64,000 nt of DNA from Cheilinus undulatus (taxonomy: Eukaryota > Chordata > Actinopteri > Labriformes > Labridae), in assembly GCF_018320785.1 (NCBI RefSeq), contig NC_054873.1, positions 35,625,196 to 35,689,195 on the forward strand. The letters run 5' to 3'. A program made the position numbers and the translations under genes. The notes under the pieces were generated by a model that saw only the letters and a program-made list of their open reading frames with translations, had not been told where the DNA came from and searched no databases. The stretch's first letter is position 1. Each line of letters opens with the position of its first letter. Below, one piece after another: positions 9,283-21,180 of the stretch.

Positions 9283-11269
9283 ATGGATGGTACGTCGTTT
9301 TTTAATGCTGAAAATTAATTTTTTGTCGATGTAGCCTCTGTTTTTTAATTATACGACCGGTCTAAAGCCAGACTGATATTATTAGCTTGGTTAGCCTGGG
9401 TGGGTGTAAGCTAGGTTAGCTGTCAGACCTGTTTTGGTTGTTCAGTTCATTCTTTATTTTTATATGTAACTCTAGTAGTCAGACAGGCGGCTAGTTTTGC
9501 CCTTTGTTCAAAAGAAATTATGTTAACACTGACTGTTGTCATAGCGAATAAATGTAATATCAAAAGTGTAACACAAAAATGTAATTATAGGATCTACGAC
9601 AAATGTAGCATGTAGACAACAACCATCTGTTTCCCCTCTTATGAAAGCAAGATGACTTATAACTGAAGATGCAGTCTTTATAGGGCATCAAAAGGAGAAA
9701 ATTGTAGTTTTTGTTGACGCTGTATTTATTGTTTTATGTATCTTAGTAGTATCACAATGATTTAGTCTGTCTACGATGATGGTTGACATGACTCACTTTT
9801 CTGATTTCATCTCCATTCTGCTTTCACAGATATGATCTTTAATTTAAGGGTATGTATCTGTGAAAAGATTCTACCTTAATTAGTGTGATTAAACCGTTAA
9901 AAGTGGATTGTTGATTGATTTTTGGCACAACCTTCTCTTGGTTTACAGTTTACTTCCAAAAACCTTGAGAGACTTGCTAAGAAGGCGGAGAAAGAGTCTG
10001 AAAAGGAACAGGCCAAGGTTAAGAAGGTGAGCACAAGTGTTGTTCAGCTGCATGCATACCATACACCCATCAAATCCATCCTCACCTTTAACACTGGAAC
10101 CTGGTACAGCTTCTTCACTGCCAAACACTTATCTAAACTCCAATGTAGTTAAAGCCAGTAAGATCATCCATTCAAACTAGGGATGCATGATATTGAATTT
10201 TTACAGATACCTAGATGTAGTCGAGACCTAAAACTTCAGTCTTTAAAAAACACAATTCAAAGTTTTAGGATGAACAGATTAACACATTTCAATCTTTAAA
10301 ACATACTGTAAAGTGTGAGGAATGATGAATAAAGAAAAAGACCTTAGCTGGCAAAGGTCTGTTGGTCTAGTCTTTACTAATTTATTTGTTTATACCGCCA
10401 ACGTTTGCACAGGTTTCCTGCACATCCTTAAAAAGCCTTTAAAATAATAATACTGGACTTCTGAAATTTAAGGCCATAAAAAGTCACCTTCGCCAAAGAG
10501 GTTATGTGATCGGCAGGATTTGTTAAGTTTGTTTGTTAGCAACGTAACTCAAAAAGTTATGGACGGATTTTGATGAAATTTTCAGGAAATGTCAGGAATG
10601 GCATAAGGAAGAACTGATTAGATTTTGGGGGTGATCCGGATCACTGTCTGGATCCAGGAGTTTTTTAAAGGATTCTTTACTGTTGGGAGATAGGGCTAAT
10701 GACAGAGGTCTACGCTCTCTGAGTGCTTTTCTAGTTTTTCGCGTGAACGGTCTTTCATCTTAAAATACAGATTGACAAATACATTATTTAAGTTTTGTTT
10801 TCTAGCTAAATTTATTCGATTCTAATTATTCCTTTTTTATGTTTTCAGAATTTAGGATTATAAAGGAAAAGGTGTTCTCGTTCTGTGATTTAGCAATAAT
10901 TTTGTATTTCTAATCAAATTTACATCACAAATTGTTTCATGAATATGCATTAGAAAGCAGGGGATAAAGTGTTTGATGCTCAAATTATTTTAAAGTTACA
11001 AAAGTCTTGTACTGCTGTGAAAAACTAGTCCAGTACTCCAACCTCAGGATTATTAGATTGCCCACTTTAATCTTTTGTCTAACTGAACTGTTTAACTGCT
11101 GTGTGATCAGTAAAGCAACCCACTTCTCTTACCACCTCACAGTTACTGCCATTAGGCAGATGTAACAAAGTCCTACCTGCCATCTATAAAAACCCTTCAT
11201 TTCCCCAGTAATAAACCACCATGAACAACTAAAAGAGACATTGTATAACTCTTGATTTTGCCTGTTTTT

Positions 11270-11304
<35 letters not shown>

Positions 11305-14300
11305 GCCCCCTTATAATGCTTTTATCTTAGAGTTTTAAATGTGTTTTGAAGTAAGCTAGATTTATTGGCTGAGCTTTTCCAATGGAAATCATTTGGGACA
11401 GACAGTAACATTTGTTCATTAAATCAGTGATCAAATGTTCCTCTTGTTGAAGTCTATCTTGATAGACTCCGTTGCATCTCTCTCTCTCTCTCTCTCTTTG
11501 TCGTGTTCTCTCATAGAAAGGGTGTGGCTTTGATATGTAAATAAGGCAAAATATGTATAATAGAGAAGAGAAAGTGGGGTTGGTTTTGAAAGTTGTATTT
11601 AAAGTAGCCTAACTCTTTTCTGGTTCTTTCACTGTATATGTGGAGTTTCCAGACTTTTATTATTTTAACAAACATTTCCTGATATCTTGTGTCTTCTTTC
11701 TCTTATACAGTTGTGTAATGTGCCATTATGTGCAGCTGGCACGTAGTGGGTAATGATAATGTTAAGGTGTGGCTGTTTGCAGTCAACCCTTTTGCCAGAC
11801 TCATAGATTACTCCATTTGAAGCATTATACTTCCAACTAAATGGTTATCAGAAGCAATAAAAGCTATATCTTTTTATTTCAATAAATCATTCAGTGAATT
11901 TGATCAAACTAAGTGTCAAAATAAATATTTTTCAACATTGCCACCTATCATTTGGTTAGAAAGGGAAAGAAATTTCTCTTTTTTTCAATTATTTGTTATA
12001 TATTTTAATATCATGCAAACCCAGAATATTCACTTCTTAAGGATAAAATATATGCTTTCCCTTTGCATCTGTTTCATATATTAACATTAAGTTAATAAAT
12101 ATGGATTTTGCCTTCTTATTCATTTATTTCTTTCAGAAGATTACTCATATACAATACATTGTTCAAATAAAGTCAGAAGATGGCAGCACAGTGTAGAATT
12201 AAATAAGGAGTAATCAGGTAGAATCAATATGACTCTGTTATTTCAGCGATGCTTTTTAAACACATTCATAATTTTATTCTGAGGCCATTAGGCATCTCTG
12301 TTCCTGTTTTAAAAAGCATGTTTGTTTTGGAGATAATGGCAGAAGATCTTCAGGTTACGTCTCTCTTGTATCATTACTGCCTCACCATCCAGGGATATTT
12401 TCCTGTTGACTCATAATAGTCTTCACTGCTCACATCCTGTCGAGCAACTCACATGCATTAGAAATGAGGAGGGAGTTGCTGCTAAGGCTGTCATTTGTTT
12501 TTAATGACATCTGAAAGGATTTTGATTCTATTTATTTGAGTTTATGATGCACACACTTTTCAAGAGTTCACCCACTTATTAAAACTACTGTAAAAAGGAC
12601 AATTTAAATATTGGACATAATTTAAAACAAAAATAGTTAACTATTCAAATAACGTTTTAGTGTTAATTAATAAAAGTACTAATCTAATCTCTTTAAAGTA
12701 CAAATTTACACTTAATATTTACAACTGTTTATTTTGAGATGTTTATATTTTAGTGGAATTATGTTAACGACTATAATATAGCCAGGTTAACCACACAAGG
12801 GCGTTAGTGTATGTCAGTCATCACATGCTGACTCTCATCCTTGTCACTGAATTTGGCGAATTCCTGTGCTGTTAATGTGCTCCTATACTGACTGTGTTTT
12901 GTCTCATCAACAGGCCTTGCAACAGAAAAATGTTGAAGTTGCCAGAGTGTATGCAGAGAATGCAATCCGGAAAAAAAATGAAGGTCTTAACTGGCTGCGC
13001 ATGGCGTCACGAGTGGATGCGGTTGCCTCTAAAGTCCAGACTGCAGTCACAATGAAATCAGTGAGTTCCTGTGTTCAGTCAGCTCACGTCTACATGTTGA
13101 CTTGGGTTATACATGGTGGAACTATGCAATAAAAATGCAGGATTGCAATGCAAGGTGGTCTCTAGTAAAAAGCAGTATTTCCTTTATTTTTGTGAATTTG
13201 GAAAGTGGGTTTGTTGAGCTTGTTGAACTTTGTCTTTCAAAAACACATAATAAACACATATTTTTCATTAGGTGACTAAAAACATGGGCCAGGTGACCAA
13301 AGCCTTGGACAAAGCTCTGAAGTCCATGGACCTCCAAAAGATCTCTGCAGTCATGGATAAGTTTGAGACCCAGGTGGAAAATCTCGATGTTCACACTTCG
13401 GTGAGTGTCTATAGATAATGTGCATTTATTTGTTTGAAGTAGTGCTTCCAAAGCTCTGCAAACTTAAAGTTACAATATGTAGAATTTAGCTCTGAAATGT
13501 CTGCATTGATAAAAAAAAAGACTTAACCTGTGATATGATATTAAGATGAGTACTAAAACTACCTAAAATATTTCCAACTGTTTTTAAAGTCAGAGAAGTT
13601 TTTAATTGTTAAAGTTTTAACTGTTCTTGTTCTGTCGCGGTGTTTGTCATGACAGAGCCACCAGCACAGACACAACTGTTGTACAGTGCTAATAAATGCA
13701 ATACAGAGCACTTAATCATAGCAAATCCCAGACTGCTGTTTTGCACTACCGGGAAGGGACAACAGTTAGACTGTCTCTGTTCTCTTCTTCTATATCTCTT
13801 TAAATGCGAAGTTATAAACAGACGTTAACAGATTATGATCCAAATTTAACAGTTAGTTTCACTCACTGTTCAATTCATGTAATCTGTATATAATGTAGGG
13901 CTGAAATGATTCCTCGAATTATCTGAGTAATTTGATTAAAAAAATTCCTAGAGGCAAATTATCTACCTCAAGGCTTCACTTAAATCGGTCATGTATCCAT
14001 ATACGCTGTAAGCTCGGACATCGCGCCGTGAGTTGCATGGCGTGCTGTGTTTCGCACAGACAGCTATTTGTGTTTTTGCTGTTACTATAAGTAACATGCA
14101 TGATGTGAGGTGTGAAAATCACGAGGGAAGAGAAGCTGATGCATTGATGTTGACAGGCACATGTCCTGCATTTTTACACATCCACTACGCCTGCACCGGT
14201 GAACCTACACAGATGTCTGAGTTCACGCTCTGCCTGCATGACTCGCTGGTGTTAGACAGCGCTCAGTTTGTGTCTGGAGACTTAAGGAAATTTCATAAAC

Positions 14301-17300
14301 TTCTCTGATTGACCTGATAGTTCAGAAGACAGTCAGGCTTCATGATTCAAGTCCTGCTTTGGTACTTTCCCCCTCTCTTTCTCTCTCTTCCGTGTGCGCA
14401 CATTATACATTTAATTATAAATTATCTAAAATTCAACGCACTGACGTCTTGATTCCAGCGTATTTTTCAAAATATTTTAGCATCCCGAATGATTTGATAA
14501 GACTTACAGTATATTGATAATGAATTGACACCAATTAAATAGAAACACGCTATTGTCACAGACAGTGACTGAGAGAGAGACCAATTAGGTTAAAGTTCAT
14601 CATCATACAGTCAGGATTCAACAAGTCATAGAAGCAGCGTTATCCCTTAAAATGTGTTCTTTATGGGGCGCAGGTGGCCGAGTGGTTGGGGCACGCCCCA
14701 TGTGCGTGGATGGTCCGGGTTTGAGTCCGGCCTGAGGCCCTTTGCCACATGTCTCTTCACCACTCTCGGTCCACTGTCCTCCTCTATCAAATAAAGGCAC
14801 AAAAATGCTCAGAATAAATCTTTTTTTAAAAATGTGTTCTTTATGTCAGTGGATGGTCTTAAAAGCTCAGATTATTATGGTGGATGAACTCACAAACAAA
14901 AATCTGCGAAAATTGAAAGTGAACACCCTTTGAAAAATAGACCATATTCCTGTAATCTAAAGGTTCACCTTTCAGACATCATCAGACTGCTGTGTGAATG
15001 ATGGGGCTTTATTCTTGCTATAATGTCAAATATTACATTCATGCGCAAAGTTGATCATTATTGAGCACATTATTGATCACATTATTTTAATAGTACGTCT
15101 TAGAGACTGGGTGGGCATCAGGGACACTGCACTTAGCTGGTTTTATTCTTATCTTTTAGAGCGAACCTATGCGGTCACCATAGGTAACCACTCCTCCTCT
15201 ACCTCTACCCTTACCTGTGGTGTACCGCAAGGTTCGGTTTTAGGCCCCATTTTATTTTCTATTTATATGCTGCCCCTCGGTCAAATCATTAAGAATTATA
15301 AAGTCTCCTTTCACTGCTACGCAGACGACACACAGATATACCTGCCCCTGAGACCTGAGGATCCTAGAAGCCTAGCTGCTGTCATTGACTGTCTAAATGA
15401 TATTAACTGCTGGATGGCACAAAACTTTCTACAACTCAATAATTCCAAATCCGAAATCATTCTTTTCAATATTCCAAACTCTCCCAATACAATCACAAAC
15501 AGCCTTGGTCCTTTGTCCACAAACATTAAATCAACAGCTCGAAATCTAGGAGTAGAATTTGACTCCAACCTCACCTTCACAACACACATCAATAAAGTTA
15601 TACAGTCATGCTTTTTTCATTTACGCACAATTGCCAAAATAAAACCAATTCTCCACCAGACAGATTTGGAAAAGGTAATCCACGCTCTCATTTTTTCCCG
15701 TCTGGACTATTGCAACTCTCTCCTGTCAGGTCTCTGCCAAAAATCCCTCTCTCGCCTTCAACTGGTTCAAAATGCAGCAGCTAGGCTTCTCACTGGTTTT
15801 AACAGACGACATCACATCACCCCGATTTTAGCATCTTTACACTGGCTACCCATTACTTTTAGAATTGATTTTAAGATTTTACTTATTACTTTTAAAGCAC
15901 TGAAGGGTCTGGCTCCAGAATATATTACAGAACTTTTATTCCCCTATGTCCCAGCCCGCAGCCTCAGATCCTCGGGTGGGAACCTCCTGGTCGTTCCAAA
16001 GTCGAGACTCAAATCTAAGGGTGACAGGGCCTTCTCCATCAGAGCCCCTCGACTTTGGAACGACCTGCCCGAGGAGATAAGGCATGCAGAATCATTGACA
16101 TCTTTTAAATCACTTCTTAAAACTCATTTTTATAGAGTGGCTTTTATGTGATGTCGTCTCATCTTCGTCTCATCTTCTTATTTAATTTTTATAATTTTTA
16201 TCCTCTCACAGATTCTTACATATTCTAGTTTAATTTCCTCTTAATCTCTCCTTTACTGCTTCCCCTTATGTTTACCTCTGTTATAATACTTATTAATTTT
16301 ACTGCTTTTACAGTTTTAGAGCTTGTTTCACCCTGTTTTAATATCTGTTTTGCCCTCTCATTTACATTTTACTGTTTCTCTTTTAATTTCTTATGTCTTT
16401 AATTTTGGTCCTCTCGGTCTCAGCCTGTGTAGCTGGGTTCCTGCTTTGCCTGGGTTCCTATCATTTTATGCTTTGCCTGGGTTCCTATCATTTTATGGTA
16501 CTGATGTCTGTGTCTTGCCTGCATCCTGATGTTCATGATGTCTTAGCTGTGCAGTTCATGACTGCACTCTGATTGACGTCTGTGATGTCTTAGTTTGCAT
16601 GGCATCACAGGTCATCTAGGTTTGGTTCTATATTGTCGCTCTTTATCGATGTAGATGAATTATTATCTGTCTAGATGTCACGTTCTGTTTCTGTCTTTTG
16701 TCTGGGTTGTTGCTTTGTTTTTGTACTTGCTTCTGCACTTGTCAAAGCACTTTGTAAACCCATGTTTTTAAAAGTGCTATACAAATAAAGTTATTATTAT
16801 TATTATTAAAGTAGAGGATATTAAAATGATTGTGTCCCTTTACTTTAATGGCAAATTGTAAAATAAATATAAACTACAATGAAAGAAATAAAGAGTTGGC
16901 ACCAAACATTTCCTGGGAGAGGGTCCCTAAAACCCCAAATATGGCATAATCCTATGTAATTATTGAACTTCCTGTCCTTGTAACTTTAAATATGAACTGC
17001 CATCAGAACTTCATTGCACTTTGTAAAATGTATTTTCTTTTGAGAACCTGTTAATACCAATTTTTAATATAGAAGTAGTTCATTTAAGGGACAATCTTCT
17101 TTTCTCATTTATCTTGTACTTCTCTTGAAAAAAGCAAAAGTGACTGATTAAAAAAATGCGATATTTCTTATTAGAGTACTCAGTTAATTGTCAGAAGAAT
17201 CGATAGTGTACTCGACTACAAAAAAAATCTATTACTGCAGCCCTAATTTAATGTTTACATTAGTTGCTTAAGGAAAGTAAAGTTATCTTGCCTTAAATGC

Positions 17301-20300
17301 CCTTTTCTTGATTGAGATCTGCTTCCGTTGCCATTACCACGTAAGCTAGCTAGCGGATGCTAACATTAGCTAGCGCTCTAGCTTGGTATCAGTACAGTAA
17401 CTGCTATTTCACCAGTATGGTGTTCATTGAGGGTAAGAAGCGTCCATCATTTCACACTCAATTTTGGGGACAGTTTTGAGTGCATTAGTGGTATACTGTA
17501 TTTTTGTAAACTACTCAGTGTGAATTCATTTGCGCACTTATGCACTCAAAATGTTTAGTATTTACTTCAGAACTTGACAACTCAAGACACACTGAACATG
17601 CTTAGTGTTACCATGGAAATGCAGTCAAAAGCTGCTACATAGAGATGTATAAAATGCTACTGGAAGCTGTGTTTCTGTTGCTGTATCTCATTCATGTTTT
17701 GTACTGCTCATCTGTGAGCAGTCACCACTATTCTCTGCCATCGGCTGCACGCTATTTTGCCCAAGTCTCCCTCATAATTCTAACCCCAACCCATAACAGT
17801 GTGGCCCCACTAGACATGTCCAAGTATGATAGGAGATGGGCTGCCCACTTAAACCCACCTCTGCCCACCTCCATTTGCTTAGTTCTTGTTTTGAACTGAG
17901 GATGCTATTCAACAAAAACTGCCCTCCATAAGTTGTATTTACAGTATGGTAAACCACAGTTTCATTTTAATGATATCACAGAATTGGGGAGGATAGCTGC
18001 AGAGGTTGGAAGAAGAACGAGACTATTGCACTCTAGTAAAAGTACAGTTACTTTGGTTAAAATTTATTTAAGTAATTGATTTTTTAAAAAATTTTATTTA
18101 ATTGCAAACTAGCGGCTGGAGGTTGAAATTACATCACAAAGCTACTGTACCAACAAAGTACATTATTAATTGATAAAATATTGATACAGCATTTTGAATT
18201 GTGGATACAGTATCACTCAGTGAAGTATTGTGATATTTTATTATATTGATATTTTCTAACACCTCTAGTTTCTGCACTCTTGAGTCTTTGTTTTTCCCAC
18301 TAATTTACTTACTCACTAATACTTAATTAGACAAAACCATATCATACCCATTTCTGAACTTGTGTCCTTTCCCTGTGTGACTTCATTCTTTCTCTGTTTT
18401 ACACCAGGTGATGGAGGACTCCATGAGCTCAGCAACCACATTGACCACGCCTCAGGATCAGGTGGATGACTTGATCCACCAGATAGCAGAACAGAATGGG
18501 CTGGAGGTCATGGACCAGCTCAGCCAGCTGCCTGCAGGAGCAACATCAGTGGGTGCAGAGAGTTCACGGACCCAGGATAAGGAGGACCAACTGTCTCGAC
18601 GGTAAGGACCAGTTCCTGTAGATGAATTAGTGGCGTTTTTAACCCCAGCTGTGCCACAGTTACAAGCAGCATGTCTGTGTCTGGTAAGGATTTTCTAAAG
18701 CACACACTAAACAGAGGTAGTTTCTTTCCTTGGATTCACGCTAGGAAGAAGCACATGAGCTGGAAAAAAGAGCACAAGACCAGAAAATAAAATTATACAG
18801 CCCCACCACCACTACACACATACATACGCACAAAGTGACATGACGCTTGTGCGTAGCACAGTGCAGTTGTGACAGCTTGATTCTGACCAAATTAGTGATT
18901 TTCCTTACCAACAACTAACTCAGATTTGTAGCAAATGTTGTGCTGCCTGTGTGCCCACTTGCGTGTAGGCACGCTCTTCACTTTCTCCTCCCACACCTAC
19001 TTTAACTCAGGAATCCTTGGTAGATTTCTGCTAGAGTCTTACCAGAACCAAAAACACCAGCATGAGCAAGACCTGACCTAAGGCGGACTCCAAGCACTCT
19101 CGGTACACACAAAAAATCAACACAGACTTTAAAAGGAAAATGTATCATCCTTAAATATATTAGTGCATACAACAACTGTCTTAATGTGAAGATGCACTTA
19201 CCGTTTAGCTGCAGTGAATTGCTTTAGTGGAAAGAACATTGATCTGTTCAATATTTCCTACAGTGTCCTGTATCATGTAGTGAAAAGAGACAGAGTCCAA
19301 CCTGAGCTAGGCCTAAGTTATACATTTATTATTTTATATTATTGCTTTGAACATGAATGACTCTGTAATGTCAGGATAGGTAACACACTGGTCTCTGAAA
19401 GAGTAATAGCAAACACAAGGAAACAAAATTGATTTAAAATAAATGTTAAAAGATGTTAGAAAACAAAAAGTACAAATTCAAGGTGCAGGATTTGTTTCAG
19501 AAAAACAAAATTATGCTGCATTATTTTGTCTCCGTAAATGCCAGTGTTTAAGAACAAAAATTATAATGGATGTGTACTCATTGTAGTGGACTCTTCTGGA
19601 TAAGACACAGGGTGGTTTTTAGGTTCACGCTCAAGCCCAGGTTGTAGGTCTACTAACACTTGAAATATAACAATATTCCTAGGCTACAGTGACATGCAGC
19701 TTCAGTTGCAAGAAATAGGAGGGCTACCAAAGAAAGAATGAACTGTTTAAAATTCCTGTAGATATTATGAGTGTTGTGACTATTCTAGTTAGAAACAGAC
19801 TCTTGAGTATCCAAAGATTAGACACAACCCCTTAGAAGCTGGATCTTCTTTGCACCTATTGTATGCACCTTTTAGGGGGTTGGACACATTCTACATGCGC
19901 TTGCACCACCCACTACAACCACATTGTTTGAATAGTGCCCTAAAGTGTTGAGACTAAGAATATCTGCTGATGATGCAACTCTAAACTCCAGATTTTATAT
20001 GGTGAGAGAGTCTCTTGCGCTTCAACCCCTCCACTCGTGGAGGTCGGTGCTCACAAAAGGACCAGCAACAATCAGATTCAGACCAGCAACAATCAGATTT
20101 CACCTCTGATTCCAGATTTTATATGTTTGAAAAACTGTTGCTAGTTTTTTATTAACTGAATTAACTGAGAGTTTTAGAGGATAACTGCATTTCCAGATGT
20201 TGATTTTTATCACAACAGTATTTATCTGATGGGCTTTTTGAACATTTGGCTATAGAATAGTTTAAAATCCACCTTTCCAGAGTTTTTTTCAATGTTAGGG

Positions 20301-21180
20301 GTTATGATCAGCTTGCTGCTTTAACCCTGTGACCCTGCTCTTATTTACCTCTGTCACTCATGCTGAGATTGATGTTAACAAAGAGAGGTATGACAAATCC
20401 TCAGAGGTATCTTTCAGGAAGATTTTCTTGATTTTCGACTATTTTTCTCGCTCACCAAAGCTTGTTATCATGTTTTTGCAAAATCTAAGAAGTGGTTCAT
20501 TAATAATATCCATATACTTGTTTGAATTTTTGCCCTCTAAATTGTGTAAAGAAGGACACAAAACTATTTAACTAACTGCTGTCAAATACTCCTCAGTACA
20601 AAGCAACATACTTCTGTTACTCCATGCTGGAAATAGAAGCTCCAGATTTCACACTGTTTAAGGGGAAAACTAAAATTTACAGAGCTGAGATTTAGATATT
20701 ATGCATGATGCTGTGCAATGCAATGGGACGTGGGCTGTTACTTACTAAGTTATTTACTTACTTGCATTCTCAGTATTTGAAAACATCACAGAAAGGATCT
20801 ATTCAAATACCGTACATCTTTTTGGCCAAAAGTAAGCAGTTCCTTAAAGGCAGAAAAACAGTAATTATATTGCTCTGTGAAACCACCAGACTTCATAGAC
20901 AAAGGCAGTAATTTAACATCTCAAATATGGTAGCTGCTGCCCTCGTACTGCCACAGAAGGTTGTTTTTACAGAAATGTGTTCTTTTAAAATGCCAAAGTG
21001 AGAAAATGATACATACTTAAAAAACAGTTGAGTAAACATGTGTTAGTTCACAACACAGACAGTTGGGGATTGTAGTTCAGGTCACCTTTTGGGCTCAGAT
21101 CTCATTTCACAAAAGCTCCAAACAATTAATCCTTCCCACTTTCTTTCACACATTGCAGGTTGGCTGCCCTGCGAAACTGA
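9283..21180 (+). CDS. chmp1a: Charged multivesicular body protein 1a (ESCRT-III)
   Basis: Seven coding exons join in phase: 9283-9289, 9830-9849, 9949-10026, 12914-13060, 13272-13400, 18408-18601 and 21159-21180 (597 nt, 198 aa; human CHMP1A has 196). The start [20 protein letters not shown], the core [20 protein letters not shown] and VEDSM-type region ([16 protein letters not shown]), and the end match CHMP1A, not CHMP1B. The last residues DQLSRRLAALRN form the MIM1 helix that binds the MIT domains of VPS4 and spastin. The protein is a late ESCRT-III subunit acting in endosomal sorting, abscission and nuclear envelope closure, with a proposed nuclear role. All junctions are GT-AG. Exon 1 contributes only seven coding bases and exon 2 only twenty. 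Intron 5 (about 5 kb) carries a nested transposon stack; introns 3 and 6 are also long. A GGAAGT ETS-like word lies upstream near 9177. Confidence 0.97.
10178..10390 (-). mobile_element. Fragment of a TAGGGATGCA-type hAT-like MITE
   Basis: It starts with TAGGGATGCATGATATT, nearly identical to the terminus at 42891 (TAGGGATGCACGATATT). The block GAATAAAGAAAAAGACCT further in matches the complement of the interior of that element (AGGTCTTTTTCTTTATTTAT). The far end is lost. It lies in chmp1a intron 3. Confidence 0.5.
10484..10738 (+). repeat. Dispersed repeat in chmp1a intron 3
   Basis: The block contains CTCAAAAAGTTATGGACGGA, TTTTGATGAAATTTTCAGG, GGGGGTGATCCGGATCACTG and ends near TCTCTGAGTGCTTTTCTAGT. 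I recall this as part of a widely dispersed repeat in aquatic animals but cannot name the family with confidence. It has no coding capacity. The inner GTGATCCGGATCAC is palindromic. Confidence 0.45.
11272..11299. repeat. Poly-T tract and nearby (CT)n
   Basis: About 28 T within chmp1a intron 3. A short (CT)n run of about eleven units follows at 11476-11497. The rest of this intron, to 12913, holds nothing I can support. Confidence 0.9.
14665..14828 (+). mobile_element. tRNA-derived SINE with a perfect 16-bp target duplication
   Basis: The head has RNA polymerase III boxes: A box TGGCCGAGTGGTT and B box GGTTTGAGTCC. The body ends TCTATCAAATAAAGGCAC then an A/T-rich tail. The 16-bp duplication AAAATGTGTTCTTTAT (14649-14664 and 14829-14844) is perfect, implying a fairly recent insertion. 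Related copies lie at 45230-45418 and 55814-55972. It is not a functional tRNA: it lacks a full cloverleaf and is followed by a SINE body. Confidence 0.88.
15045..16808 (+). mobile_element. 5'-truncated L2-clade LINE with an open reverse-transcriptase frame
   Basis: An uninterrupted frame at 15051-16151 (366 codons) covers the C-terminal half of a non-LTR reverse transcriptase. [10 protein letters not shown] lies at residues 57-66 and the catalytic YADD at 90-93, followed by the thumb and a conserved tail ([21 protein letters not shown]). The endonuclease and finger parts are missing. The 3' end GTGCTATACAAATAAAG then (TTA)n is typical of L2 elements. Within the 3' UTR, TTGCCTGGGTTCCTATCATT is tandemly duplicated around 16445-16498. 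It inserted in the hAT-like element of chmp1a intron 5. The open frame suggests a young copy, but it cannot move alone. Confidence 0.9.
18034..18075 (+). repeat. Short hAT-MITE fragment
   Basis: AGTAAAAGTACAGTTACTTT then GGTTAAAATT repeats the block at 486-520. Only this small piece of the family is present. Confidence 0.4.
18602..21158. other. chmp1a intron 6, no internal gene
   Basis: Starts GTAAGG and ends TTGCAG. Apart from a tandem pair of GACCAGCAACAATCAGATT at about 20060-20099, nothing supported was seen. Short open frames inside have no splice context. Confidence 0.6.
20060..20099. repeat. Two-copy tandem repeat
   Basis: GACCAGCAACAATCAGATT occurs twice, almost back to back. Confidence 0.6.

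Larger units (their letters stand above)
13896..17245. mobile_element. hAT-like element interrupted by a SINE and an L2 LINE
   Basis: The ends are complementary: left TAGGGCTGAAATGATTCCTC (13896) and right ATTACTGCAGCCCTA (to 17245). They are flanked by 8-bp duplications ATATAATG (13888-13895) and ATTTAATG (17246-17253), which fits hAT transposition. Inner words near both ends (TTGATTAAAAAAATTCC against GACTACAAAAAAAATC) also pair. No transposase frame is visible, so the original element was probably a MITE or internally deleted. It sits in chmp1a intron 5 and was later split by the insertions at 14665-14828 and 15045-16808, which account for about 1.9 kb of its 3.35 kb. Confidence 0.7.

Noticed and set aside
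14665-14740. Possible tRNA gene (A and B boxes present)
   Set aside because: No complete cloverleaf. A SINE body, A/T tail and 16-bp target duplication follow, and two relatives exist in the window.
15051-16151. 366-aa frame as a host gene
   Set aside because: It is the C-terminal half of an L2 reverse transcriptase with a LINE 3' tail.
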